A DNA stretch of 64,000 nucleotides from Sphingobacteriales bacterium 50-39 (GTDB lineage: Bacteria > Bacteroidota > Bacteroidia > Chitinophagales > Chitinophagaceae): assembly GCA_001898505.1 (NCBI GenBank), contig MKTZ01000015.1:583518-647517 (forward strand), read 5' to 3'. The position numbers and the translations under genes were made by a program. Position 1 is the stretch's first letter. Every line of letters begins with the position of its first letter. This document shows, in pieces, positions 1 to 9,400 of this stretch. A model generated the notes under the pieces. That model ran no database searches and was not told the origin of the DNA. It saw only the letters and a list, made by a program, of their open reading frames with translations.

Positions 1-5
1 CGGCG

Positions 6-761
6 TTATTTTACTTCGATCTGGTCATTCAGCTCATTATCGACCAGGATACGTCCGCAGTTCTCGCAGACGATGATCTTCTTACGCTGACGGATCTCGC
101 TCTGACGTTGAGGAGGGATAGCATTGAAACAGCCACCACAAGCATCACGCAACACGGGTACAACGGCCAATCCATTCCGGTAGTTGCTGCGGATGCGATC
201 ATAAGAATGTAGCAACCGGGGCTCTACCTTCTCACGGGCTTCAACAGACAATTTATTAAAATGCTTTTCTTCCTTTTCTGTAGTGGCAATGATCTTGTCC
301 AGCTCATCCTTCTTGTTCTTCAGGACAGACTCCTTGGTGGCGATGTTCTTCTTTGCCTTTTCCAGCAGTTGCACCTTCTCGGCTATCTCTTCGTTGGCAT
401 CCTTGATATGCTTTTCAGCCAGTTTCACTTCCAGCTGCTGCATCTCGATCTCCTTGTTAATAGCTTCGAACTCACGACTGTTCTTTACGTTCTGACTCTG
501 CTTGTCATATTTCTTGATCAGCGTATCAGCTTCCTTGATGGTCTCTTTCTTGGAGTTGATGAATTCCTGAATGCCGTTGATCTCCTCTTCCACACGGGTC
601 TGACGGGAATGCAGACCCTGGATCTCGTCCTCCAGGTCGCTAACCTCCATCGGCAGCTCCCCCTTCAATATTTTGTACTCGTCTAACTTCGATTCAATTT
701 TTTGGAGGGTCACCAGGGAGGTGAGCTTTTCCTCAACAGAGAATTCTTTTACGTTTGACAT
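6..761 (-). CDS. C4-type zinc-ribbon coiled-coil protein
   Basis: 251 aa, no signal peptide, so cytoplasmic. Roughly residues 10-185 are charged and heptad-like (long runs of K, E, Q, L), typical of an extended antiparallel coiled coil. The C-terminus carries a four-cysteine zinc ribbon: CGGC at 208-211 and CENC at 232-235. This is the layout of the CT398/DUF164 zinc-ribbon family, whose molecular role is unsettled (nucleic-acid or secretion-related roles have been proposed for relatives). It lies 9 bp downstream of the NIF3-like gene on the same strand, and the two are often neighbours in Bacteroidota, so a shared transcript is likely. ATG start. Family assignment is confident; function is open. 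Confidence 0.9.
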   Translation of the reverse strand: MSNVKEFSVEEKLTSLVTLQKIESKLDEYKILKGELPMEVSDLEDEIQGLHSRQTRVEEEINGIQEFINSKKETIKEADTLIKKYDKQSQNVKNSREFEAINKEIEMQQLEVKLAEKHIKDANEEIAEKVQLLEKAKKNIATKESVLKNKKDELDKIIATTEKEEKHFNKLSVEAREKVEPRLLHSYDRIRSNYRNGLAVVPVLRDACGGCFNAIPPQRQSEIRQRKKIIVCENCGRILVDNELNDQIEVK

Positions 762-770
762 AGTGTTTAT

Positions 771-1895
771 TTACATTGATCCGGCTCCGTAGTAGTGGAT
801 CGGATTTGTTGTTGTTTCCGATTTAAGGACCGCGAAGTTACGAAATTTTTCATGCAAAACCTCAAAAAGCAGGTCCACGGTGTATTGTTCGCTCTCAAAA
901 TGCCCCACATCGGCCACCACCATCCGGTCGTTGGCATCAAAAAACTCGTGATATTTCACGTCGGCGGTGATATAAAAATCGGCCCTCTCTGCTAAAGCCC
1001 TGAAAATGAGGAAACTACCAGCACCCCCGCAAACAGCGACCCGCTGTACGGGGCGACCGGTCAGCCGGGTATGACGCGCCACAGGCACCCGGAAAACCTC
1101 GAGAATGATGTCCAAAAAGGTTTTTTCATCCACCGCCGCGGGCAATTCCCCCACCAGTCCGGCCCCTACGCCGGGATGGCTATTGGCCAGGTTCACCAGG
1201 TCGTACGCCACCTCCTCATAAGGGTGGGCAGCTGTCATCGCCCGGATCACGGCTCCGCTCAAATGAGCGGGTAAGACCATTTCCACTCTCACCTCCTTCT
1301 CCGAATGTCGCAAACCTGGTTGACCTACAAAAGGATCGGTGCCCTCTCCACCTTTAAAAGTTCCGGCGCCCTCGGTGGAAAAGCTGCATTCGCTGTAATT
1401 CCCGATGTGGCCGGCTCCAGCTGAAAAGATGGCATTCCGTACAGACTCGAGATGGGCGACGGGAACAAAGCAGTATAATTTTCGCAGAGTCCCTTCTTTT
1501 GGTAGCAAGGGCCGGCTCCGCACAAGTCCGAGCTTGGCGGCTATCTTCCCATTCACACCCTGAGCTACGACATTGTCCAGGTTAGTGTGAATGGCGTAAA
1601 TGGCAATATCCTTCTTGATAGCCGCAATAACGGCCTTCTCTACGTAATTACGTCCATTGATCTTCTTCAGTCCCGAAAAGACGATGGGATGATGGGCAAC
1701 GATCAGGTTGCAGCCACGCCGGGCAGCTTCTTCTATTACAGCCTCGGTGGCATCGAGGGTAACCAGCACACCGCTGCAGACCCATTCCCGGCTGCCGGTA
1801 ATAAGCCCTGCATTGTCATAGCTCTCCTGGTAAGAAGGGGGCGCCATCTGTTCGAGCCATGCCATCACGGCATCGATGGTTATCGCGGTATCCAT
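771..1895 (-). CDS. NIF3-like dinuclear metal-centre protein (DUF34)
   Basis: 374 aa, the long form of the NIF3/YqfO family. The metal ligands expected for the family are visible: the HH pair at 68-69 in VAHHPIVF, H103 and D107 in HTNLDN, and H332/E334 in GHFESE near the C-terminus. The middle third (about 130-250) corresponds to the inserted CutA/PII-like domain of long NIF3 proteins. Homologues form toroidal hexamers with a two-metal site. GTP cyclohydrolase I type 2 activity has been proposed but is not secure. The gene starts 2 bp after the stop of the large MG2/plug protein and precedes the zinc-ribbon gene, so the three are probably co-transcribed. Confidence 0.92.
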   Translation of the reverse strand: MDTAITIDAVMAWLEQMAPPSYQESYDNAGLITGSREWVCSGVLVTLDATEAVIEEAARRGCNLIVAHHPIVFSGLKKINGRNYVEKAVIAAIKKDIAIYAIHTNLDNVVAQGVNGKIAAKLGLVRSRPLLPKEGTLRKLYCFVPVAHLESVRNAIFSAGAGHIGNYSECSFSTEGAGTFKGGEGTDPFVGQPGLRHSEKEVRVEMVLPAHLSGAVIRAMTAAHPYEEVAYDLVNLANSHPGVGAGLVGELPAAVDEKTFLDIILEVFRVPVARHTRLTGRPVQRVAVCGGAGSFLIFRALAERADFYITADVKYHEFFDANDRMVVADVGHFESEQYTVDLLFEVLHEKFRNFAVLKSETTTNPIHYYGAGSM

Positions 1896-1897
1896 AC

Positions 1898-4330
1898 TTA
1901 TTGAATGATCTTCTCGATATGCGTTAGCTTGCCATCTTCACTCACACCTTCCAGCACAACCCTGAGTTTTTTGGTAATGTCGTTATTGAAGAATTTGATG
2001 CTGACCTTACGGTTGTCCTTGTCGGTGAGCAAAAACGGCTTCCAGTACAAAGTGGTGCGGATATCTTCCTTTTCATTCTCCGGATTGTTCTCCAGGTAGT
2101 TGGGCACATAGAACTCTTTCATGACGGCATAACCTACGAGCGTGGCGCGGGGCAGCCCCTTGAAATTGGCGTCATTCCTCTTCTCATCTCCGCCCTTACG
2201 GGTATATACGGCGATGACACCACCGGCGCCGCCACCAAAACCTACCCCCGATCCGGGACGGAAGACCTTGACCATGGCGACATCGGACACGGGTGTGGAT
2301 TGCAGCTGCTGCGGGTCCACCTGCATCTCATTCAGGTACAAGGTGGGGGTCGATCCCCGCCAGCTGAGAGAGGGAGAGCCGCCGGGGCCATTGGCAGTAG
2401 TGATCTGCAGACCGGCTACCTTGCCTTGCAAGTATTGAAAGATATCCATCATGGATACAGCATAGGGGTCATTGACGAGGTCGAAAGTATAGGCATCCCC
2501 GCCACTGAACATACCCGATGTGTATTTTTCATCCAGTTTTTCCGCATCGGACTTTACCCGTCCCTTGACGGTGACGGATTCCAGGGTCTTCACCTTCTGA
2601 TCGGTGATGGGCTGGATACGGGCAGCCTCCTGGGCGACAAATTTGTTCCTTCGCAGGTACATGGAATCCTCGGCAGTCCACCCATCATAGGTTTGGGACA
2701 GCGCCCGGGCCATCCGGCCTCCCCTGACCAGGCCATTGTTGAATGTAATAGCCGCCTCATCAGACAGCCGGCGATTGGTATTGAATTGATAATAGACCTT
2801 GGCAGTGTCGAAGAAGACAAGTCCCGTCAGTCCGAATTTGATCCCTGATTGATGCGGCACCTGCAGCATCTGGGTACTGGAATCTTTTTTAGACATGATC
2901 ACATTCAGGGATTCATCCTTTGCGATCTTATACGGGTCGATGCCGAGCACCTCCACTTTCAAAGAAAGATAGTCTTGTTCAGGGTTCCTGATAACAGGCA
3001 GCTTGCCCTTTGCCACCTGGTCCCATTTGAACCTCCGCCAGCCATGCGTCATCATCACCAGGTCCAGGTACCCGGACGTACTGTCGGAGATATTGGAAAA
3101 ATAGTAATAGGGATTGTGCACATATCCTCTGATATCCCCTAACAGCAGGAGATGGGAAATGATATTATCATCACTGGGGAACTCGCCATCGGCGGTAGCG
3201 TCGGTAACGGCAATGGACAGGTTGGTCTTCAATGTATCGGGCACCTCTATCTGCAGGGCATTGTTCCCCCGCTTGTTGACATTCTTGTTGAGGATCGCCA
3301 TTTCAGGAAAGAAGCTGTATTCATTGTTATTGACAAACACCACCCTTTCGGCCAGTGGAATCTCCTGATCGTTAAAGACGGTGATCTGTAATACCCCGGT
3401 GGGCAGCTGCGCGGTAGGAATGGTCCCGCCACTCATGAAGTTCTCATCCAGATTGATCTTTGCCTTGTACACGAGGTGCTGGTGCATATGTCCGATAATG
3501 ATCAGATGCTTGAATTCTGCGCCCTCAGCCGAACGGGCCACCGAAAAAAGTACTTTCTGATTGCCGCTGATGGTCCTTAGTATGACCCCCTGGGGCCTTA
3601 CCCCGGGCAATCCGGTTTTTCTCTCCACTCCGTGTTCATCCTTCCATACAGCGATGAGACTGTCACCCTTTTCGGGAGTTATGGTAAACTTCCCCATCCC
3701 ATCGTGAACGGAGCCGAAGGATAAAAGTTCCTTGCCCTTTCCATCCTGTAAAACTCCTTTTACCGACACGGGCAGGCCATATTGGTCGTTGGCCTTGAAA
3801 GCTACGGCACTCTCCACGCCAGCTACCATGTCCCCACCCTCGGGGAAGAATTGGATACGGGCGCCCTGCGGAGGAGGAACGGCTGCCACTGTCGCAGAGT
3901 CCAGCTTTTTATCATAGATCTTGATATCCCTTTCGAAATAAAAGGCGGTATCGAAATTGGTCATCCAGGTAGTGTAAGCCCTGAAATGGAGATGTCTGCT
4001 TTTTACGGTCTTTGGCAGATCATAGTTACCAGCCGAAGTGGCTTCCATAATAGGAGATACTTTTCTTTCTATGATGTTGCCATCGGCATCCGACAGCTCG
4101 GTATAAAAGTTCTTGCTGAACAGCGAAGGATCGGCGCCGGTGAAAATATATGCTTTGAACCAGAGGGTCTCGCCAGGACTGTATATTTTCTTATCAAACT
4201 GTACATATGCTTTCTCCTGCGGATAATTATTCGCATAGATATTCATGATGGAATCCAGCTGTTGGGAGAAGGTCAGTATGGGCAATAAGAATATAAAAGC
4301 AATTAGTAAGACGCTGCGGTAGTTACTCAT
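1898..4330 (-). CDS. Secreted MG2-like / TonB-plug domain protein
   Basis: 810 aa with an N-terminal signal peptide (hydrophobic stretch to about residue 22, ending FSQQ). Residues about 35-145 (AYVQFDKKIYSPGETLWFKAYIF) look like the MG2 macroglobulin domain of alpha-2-macroglobulins. Residues about 620-710 resemble a TonB-dependent receptor plug (YLQGKVAGLQI, then GSTPTLYLNEMQVD and GGAGGVIAVYTRKGG), but no C-terminal beta-barrel follows. The protein is therefore not itself a transporter. Such MG2+plug proteins are common and uncharacterised in Bacteroidota and probably sit at the outer membrane or periplasm. It is divergent from the M32 peptidase and first of a three-gene minus-strand run. 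Confidence 0.8.
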   Translation of the reverse strand: MSNYRSVLLIAFIFLLPILTFSQQLDSIMNIYANNYPQEKAYVQFDKKIYSPGETLWFKAYIFTGADPSLFSKNFYTELSDADGNIIERKVSPIMEATSAGNYDLPKTVKSRHLHFRAYTTWMTNFDTAFYFERDIKIYDKKLDSATVAAVPPPQGARIQFFPEGGDMVAGVESAVAFKANDQYGLPVSVKGVLQDGKGKELLSFGSVHDGMGKFTITPEKGDSLIAVWKDEHGVERKTGLPGVRPQGVILRTISGNQKVLFSVARSAEGAEFKHLIIIGHMHQHLVYKAKINLDENFMSGGTIPTAQLPTGVLQITVFNDQEIPLAERVVFVNNNEYSFFPEMAILNKNVNKRGNNALQIEVPDTLKTNLSIAVTDATADGEFPSDDNIISHLLLLGDIRGYVHNPYYYFSNISDSTSGYLDLVMMTHGWRRFKWDQVAKGKLPVIRNPEQDYLSLKVEVLGIDPYKIAKDESLNVIMSKKDSSTQMLQVPHQSGIKFGLTGLVFFDTAKVYYQFNTNRRLSDEAAITFNNGLVRGGRMARALSQTYDGWTAEDSMYLRRNKFVAQEAARIQPITDQKVKTLESVTVKGRVKSDAEKLDEKYTSGMFSGGDAYTFDLVNDPYAVSMMDIFQYLQGKVAGLQITTANGPGGSPSLSWRGSTPTLYLNEMQVDPQQLQSTPVSDVAMVKVFRPGSGVGFGGGAGGVIAVYTRKGGDEKRNDANFKGLPRATLVGYAVMKEFYVPNYLENNPENEKEDIRTTLYWKPFLLTDKDNRKVSIKFFNNDITKKLRVVLEGVSEDGKLTHIEKIIQ

Positions 4331-4392
4331 AGAAAATAAAATTACTCTCTTCGGCTCAAATGAAAGTACCTTCGGGCCGAAAATTTGTTAAA

Positions 4393-5904
4393 ATGGTCTT
4401 AACAAGGTCCACAAAAGAGCTCTACGAAGAATATACCAGTCATATGAAGAAGATTGCCGATGTCAGACATGCGGCAGCCGTACTCCAATGGGATGAAGAA
4501 ACCTATCTGCCGCCCAAAGGGGCATCCTTCAGGGGTCAGCAGATGGCCACTTTGTCGGAAATAGCGCATGAATGGTCCATCGATCCCAAACTGGGCGATC
4601 TGATGACGGAACTGAAAGGCAGGGGCGACCTGGATGAACCCGGGGGAAAAAACATTTCTTTGAGCCTGGAAGATTATACCAGGCAAAAGAAATTCACTCC
4701 TGCCTTTATACGCCTGCTCAGTGAGACGACCTCCCGATGTTTCCATACCTGGATAAAGGCGCGCAAGGACAACTCATTTACCATTTTCAGGGACGATCTG
4801 GATAAAATGATACAGCTAAAAAAGCAGGAGGCGGAGATGGCGGGCTATGAACAGCATCCTTACAACGCCCTGCTGGACCAATATGAACGAGGCTGTACGG
4901 TCACGCTTCTGGATAATGTCTTCAACCTCGTACGCGAACCTCTCAAGGACCTTCTGCATCGCATACAGGCACGTCCATCCATAGACGACAGTTTCCTGCA
5001 CCGCACCTATCCGAAACAAAAGCAATGGGACTTTGGCATGGAAGTGATCCGTCACTTGGGTTTCGACTTCGAAGCAGGACGACAGGATATTTCCGAACAT
5101 CCCTTTACCACGAGTTTCAATAAGTTCGATGTGCGGATCACGACCCGTATCGATGAACAGGATTTCAGCAATATGGCCTGGAGCTGTATCCACGAGACGG
5201 GGCATGCCTTGTACGAACAGGGTTTGCCGGACCAATACTACGGACTGCCGCTGGGCGAATATGCCTCTCTCAGCATTCACGAGTCCCAGTCCCGTCTGTG
5301 GGAGAACAATGTAGGGAGGAGCCTCGACTGGTGGAGACACTGGTATCCCATTCTGCTCACCTACTTCCCCGGTCAGCTGGAAGGCGTATCTGTCGAACAG
5401 TTCTATCAGGGTATCAATAAGGTAAAGGCCTCTCTTATCCGTACCGAGGCGGACGAAGTCTCCTACCACTTCCATGTCATGATTCGCTATGAATTGGAAA
5501 AGAGCCTGATAGAAGGCTCCCTCTCCGTAAACGACATCCCTTCGTACTGGAATCAGCGTTATGCGGACTATCTGGGAGTTCGGGTGCCGGATGACAAGCA
5601 GGGTTGTCTGCAGGATGTCCACTGGAGCCATGGCAGCCTGGGGTATTTTCCCACCTATAGCCTGGGCAGCTTCTATGCGGCCCAGCTCTTTGCGACGGCC
5701 GGGGAACAGGCCCCCTCTATCCAATCTGCTGTACAACAGGGGGATACGGCGCCCCTACTACATTGGCTGCGGGAGCACGTCCACCAGCATGGCCGCAGAT
5801 ACACCAGCGAGGAGCTTTGCCGCCACGCAACGGGACAAACGCTGGATATTCAATATTTTCTGCATTATTTACTTGACAAATACAAGAAAATTTACAAATT
5901 TTGA
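4393..5904 (+). CDS. Carboxypeptidase Taq family, M32 metallopeptidase
   Basis: 503 aa from the chosen ATG. An upstream in-frame ATG at 4360 would add 11 residues, but family members normally begin just before the LYEEYxxHMKKI segment. This is a zinc carboxypeptidase that removes C-terminal residues with broad specificity; it is cytoplasmic, as no signal peptide is seen. The zinc-binding motif HETGH is at residues 267-271, followed by the family hallmark IHESQSRLWEN about 30 residues later, which supplies the third zinc ligand. The length matches the roughly 500-residue norm. It is divergently transcribed from the MG2/plug gene with a short intergenic region. Identity is secure, physiological role general (peptide turnover). 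Confidence 0.95.
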   Translation: MVLTRSTKELYEEYTSHMKKIADVRHAAAVLQWDEETYLPPKGASFRGQQMATLSEIAHEWSIDPKLGDLMTELKGRGDLDEPGGKNISLSLEDYTRQKKFTPAFIRLLSETTSRCFHTWIKARKDNSFTIFRDDLDKMIQLKKQEAEMAGYEQHPYNALLDQYERGCTVTLLDNVFNLVREPLKDLLHRIQARPSIDDSFLHRTYPKQKQWDFGMEVIRHLGFDFEAGRQDISEHPFTTSFNKFDVRITTRIDEQDFSNMAWSCIHETGHALYEQGLPDQYYGLPLGEYASLSIHESQSRLWENNVGRSLDWWRHWYPILLTYFPGQLEGVSVEQFYQGINKVKASLIRTEADEVSYHFHVMIRYELEKSLIEGSLSVNDIPSYWNQRYADYLGVRVPDDKQGCLQDVHWSHGSLGYFPTYSLGSFYAAQLFATAGEQAPSIQSAVQQGDTAPLLHWLREHVHQHGRRYTSEELCRHATGQTLDIQYFLHYLLDKYKKIYKF

Positions 5905-5924
5905 GGGTACAAAATCCACATTCT

Positions 5925-6344
5925 ATGAAGAGGCTTTCTCCCTTTGGCCTTTTACTGATTGTCGCACTCTCTTTTTCCTGCAAAAAGCTCATCCAACAGC
6001 AGGAACAACAGGCTGTTTTAAATATTATTACCAATGGCAACTGGTATGTTTATCAATACCTTCAGGGCGACAGCAACATCACGGCCAATTTTTCTGGTTA
6101 CCTCTTTAAATTTACGACCTATGGCACAGTCACAGGTACAAAGGGCGGCGTTTCCAGTACAGGTACCTGGTCCGCGGATATAAATGCAAGGACTATCACT
6201 TCAAACTTCCCGTCGGCAGGTCCTCCCGTGAGTCTTTTGAACGGAATATGGAAGATCAAAGACAGTGGTACGGACTTTGTACTTGCTACCTATACCGATA
6301 CGACCACTCATATTCCCGATACCCTACGATTGCAAAAACAATAG
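5925..6344 (+). CDS. Small putative lipoprotein
   Basis: 139 aa from ATG 5925; the frame can be extended upstream to a TTG at 5901, but the ATG places a clean lipoprotein signal at the N-terminus (MKRL, hydrophobic stretch, then LSFSC with the lipid-modified cysteine at residue 19). The remainder is rich in beta-type sequence (NGNWYVYQYLQGDSN, FSGYLFKFTTYGTV, GTWSADINARTI) and resembles small lipocalin-like lipoproteins of Bacteroidota. No catalytic motif is visible. It sits between the M32 peptidase and the giant PKD protein on the same strand. Function unknown; the lipoprotein call is firm, the fold is an inference. Confidence 0.8.
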   Translation: MKRLSPFGLLLIVALSFSCKKLIQQQEQQAVLNIITNGNWYVYQYLQGDSNITANFSGYLFKFTTYGTVTGTKGGVSSTGTWSADINARTITSNFPSAGPPVSLLNGIWKIKDSGTDFVLATYTDTTTHIPDTLRLQKQ

Positions 6345-6420
6345 CTGCGTCAAGGAGCCGCGCACGAGGCGGCCCGGGAACAGGCATTCAAATCCGGTGA
6401 AAACCCCTATTTGCCCGACG

Positions 6421-6435
6421 TCCGGCCCTGCCGGA
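6421..6435 (+). terminator. Stem-loop upstream of the PKD/CHU_C gene
   Basis: Perfect 6-bp stem TCCGGC / GCCGGA with a 3-nt loop. It lies 77 bp after the lipoprotein stop and 16 bp before the ATG of the giant PKD protein. There is no strong T-run after it, so it may be a weak terminator or a leader hairpin influencing translation of the next gene. Confidence 0.3.
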
Positions 6436-6451
6436 TGAAGGTCTTTAACTA

Positions 6452-9400
6452 ATGTTTTACCAAAATTGGCCATTTTTGATCCGGATACAATTCGTTATCG
6501 TTTGTTGCTTACTGGGAATCATCAACGTCCGTGCTCAGCTGACCGCCGACTTTTCCGCGAGTGTCGTCTCCGGCTGTGCGCCTCTTGGAGTAACTTTTAC
6601 AGATAGATCCACCGGCAGTCCTAATTACTGGTCATGGGGTACCAGTGACGGACAGATATCCCGGCAGCAAAATCCAAGCTTCACTTTTAGCAAACCAGGT
6701 ACCTATTCCATCAGCCTGTTGGTAAAAGACGCCAATGGCAACTTCGGCTCGGCCAGCAAGACGGACTATATCACCGTATACCCATCGCCAAATGCCAGCT
6801 TCAGCGCCAACCTGCAGGTTTCATGTGTTCCCGCCAATATCCAGTTCACCGACAATTCCGTACCCGGCGCCGGCTCTATTACGTCGAGGCAATGGACCTT
6901 TGGGGACGGCAGCAATTCCACCGATCAGAATCCCTTTCATCAGTACACGGGGGAAGGTTATTACAACGTGATACTGACTGTTACCAATACGGGAGGCTGT
7001 ACTGCCACAGCCGTCAAGGGAAGGTATATCCGAGTCATACCTGGCGTGAAGCCCGACTTCTCCTGGACACAGACTTCTGCCTCCTGTTCCGCCCCCTTTG
7101 ACATTACGTTTGTAAATCAGACCTCGGGGCCGGGTCATCTATCCTATAACTGGGATTTTGGGAATGGCGCACCCGGCTCGACGGCCGTCAATCCTTCCAC
7201 ATCCTACGCCACCAATACCTCCACGGTGACGTTATCCGCGCTCAGCGATCTTGGCTGTAGTGGGTCCATTACCAAGCCGGTGAGTTTTCAGGGACCTACG
7301 CCCGTCATTAATGCTCCGGACAGCGCCTGTCTCAATACCCCCGTCAGCTTTTCTCCCGGCGGTAACCCGGTCCCCCTCAGCTCCAGCTGGGATTTCGGGG
7401 ATGGCAATACCTCGAATCAATCCAACCCGGATAATACCTATACGGTATCCGGCGTCTACAAAGTAACGCTCACCAATAACTACGGCACCTGCAGCTCGAG
7501 CTCGACAAAATCCATCAAAGTAATCGCCAATCCGATCGTCTTCCTTATTGCGACGACCCCCACCGGCGGCTGTCAGGCGCCTTTCACCGTTGGCTTTAAA
7601 GACCAGACAGCTGGAGCAACGGACTGGACATGGGATTTTGGTGACGGCTCACCTGCAGGTCATGGGCAGTCGCCCAGTCATCAATACACCAGCCCCGGGC
7701 AATTCACGGTGTCCGAATTCGTCATCACTGCCGCGGGTTGCCGTACGCCAGTAGCCGCCGCCCCAAACTATGTAAAGATCGTATCACCCTCCGCCACGCT
7801 CGTGACGGACTCCCTGAAAGGTTGTGCCGGCATACCCCTGCATCCAATGGCCAATATATCCGCGCCGGATGGTGTTGCGACATATTCCTGGTCGGCGCCG
7901 GGGGCAACACCTTCCTCGTCAGCATCCGCGACACCTGCCTTTACCTATAGCGCGCAAGGCAACTATGATATTACGCTTAGCTTCACCACCAACGGAGGCT
8001 GCACCTTCTCACAGACCTTCCCACAGGCGGTCACCATCGGCGATCAGGTTGATCCTACATTCAACCCTCACGGTGTAGTTGTCTGCGCATCCCCGCCGGT
8101 CACGTTCACCTCCACCAACTCACCTGTGGACAAATGGATCTGGAATTTCGGCGACGGGGACACAAGCCAGATCGGCCCTATCACCATGCATAGATTCCGC
8201 GATACAGGCTACTTTGATGTCACACTCAAAGTCACCAATCATGGCTGTACGCTTAGCTATACTGATAAAAAGACAGTCTTTGTCAACGGACCGGTGGCAG
8301 GATTTTCCTTTAAGATAGATTGCAACAACCGAACAAATGTTTCGTTTTACGATACGTCCAAATATTATCCTGCCAAGCCTCCCCTATCCTATAAATGGAT
8401 CTTTGGGGATGGCGCCACCTTCACAAGCAGTGCGCCTACCAATCCTGTACACGACTATTCCGCAAGCGGAGTCGGCACATACACCGTCCAGTATATTGTC
8501 TCCAACGGGGATTGTACCGACACCGCCACCACCGTCCTCGACCTTACGCCTCTTGTACCTACCTTCAAGGTCACACCCACGGACACCTGCCGCTACAGGC
8601 CCTTCAAGATCCAGTCCACAACGGACTCTACGAATCTTGTCCAATACTCCTGGCAGATTGGTACGGCCACCTATATCACTGACACGTCCTCCATCAGGGT
8701 CAGCGTCCCGGATACGGGCAATCACGCCATTATACTGACAGTAAAAGATGTCAGCGGGTGCTACTACTCCTCCGCCCCCGGCAATATCCTGATCACGGGC
8801 CCCACGGCAAAATTCGCCGCCAACCCCACAGGGGCCTGCCGGAACAGCCCGATCACCATGACCGATCAGTCGGTCCCCTTCCGGAACAACAGTATATCCT
8901 CATGGACATTTAGATATGGAGACTTCAGCGCCCAACAGTATACCGCTCCGCCCTTTGTCCACCAATATACGGACACCGGTACCTATGACGTCACTCTTAT
9001 CATCCGGGACAATAAAGGATGTACAGACACGGCAACAAACCGGGCTGCGGTGAAGATCACATCGCCCAGGGCGGGCTTTCGCACGACGGACACGCTCTAT
9101 TGCCCGAATGCAGTTCTGAACTTTATCGACACCTCAAAAGGCAATGGACTCGTCTATAGCTGGGATTTTGGCGACGGCAATACCTCCACAGCTTCAAACC
9201 CATCCCATACTTACACGGCCAATGACCAATACCACGATGTCAAATTAAAGATCACCGACGCTACTGGCTGCGTCGACTCGGTGGTCATGCCCAAATATAT
9301 CCATATCGAAAAGCCGATAGCCTCCTTTACGTTGCAGGACAGCACAGCTATTTGCTTTCCGCTTGAGGCTATGTTCACGCCGACGGGTAAATACTACGAC

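Noticed and set aside
4816..5736. Long open frame on the minus strand (about 306 codons)
   Set aside because: Lies antisense within the M32 carboxypeptidase, has no recognisable domain, and shows composition typical of shadow frames.
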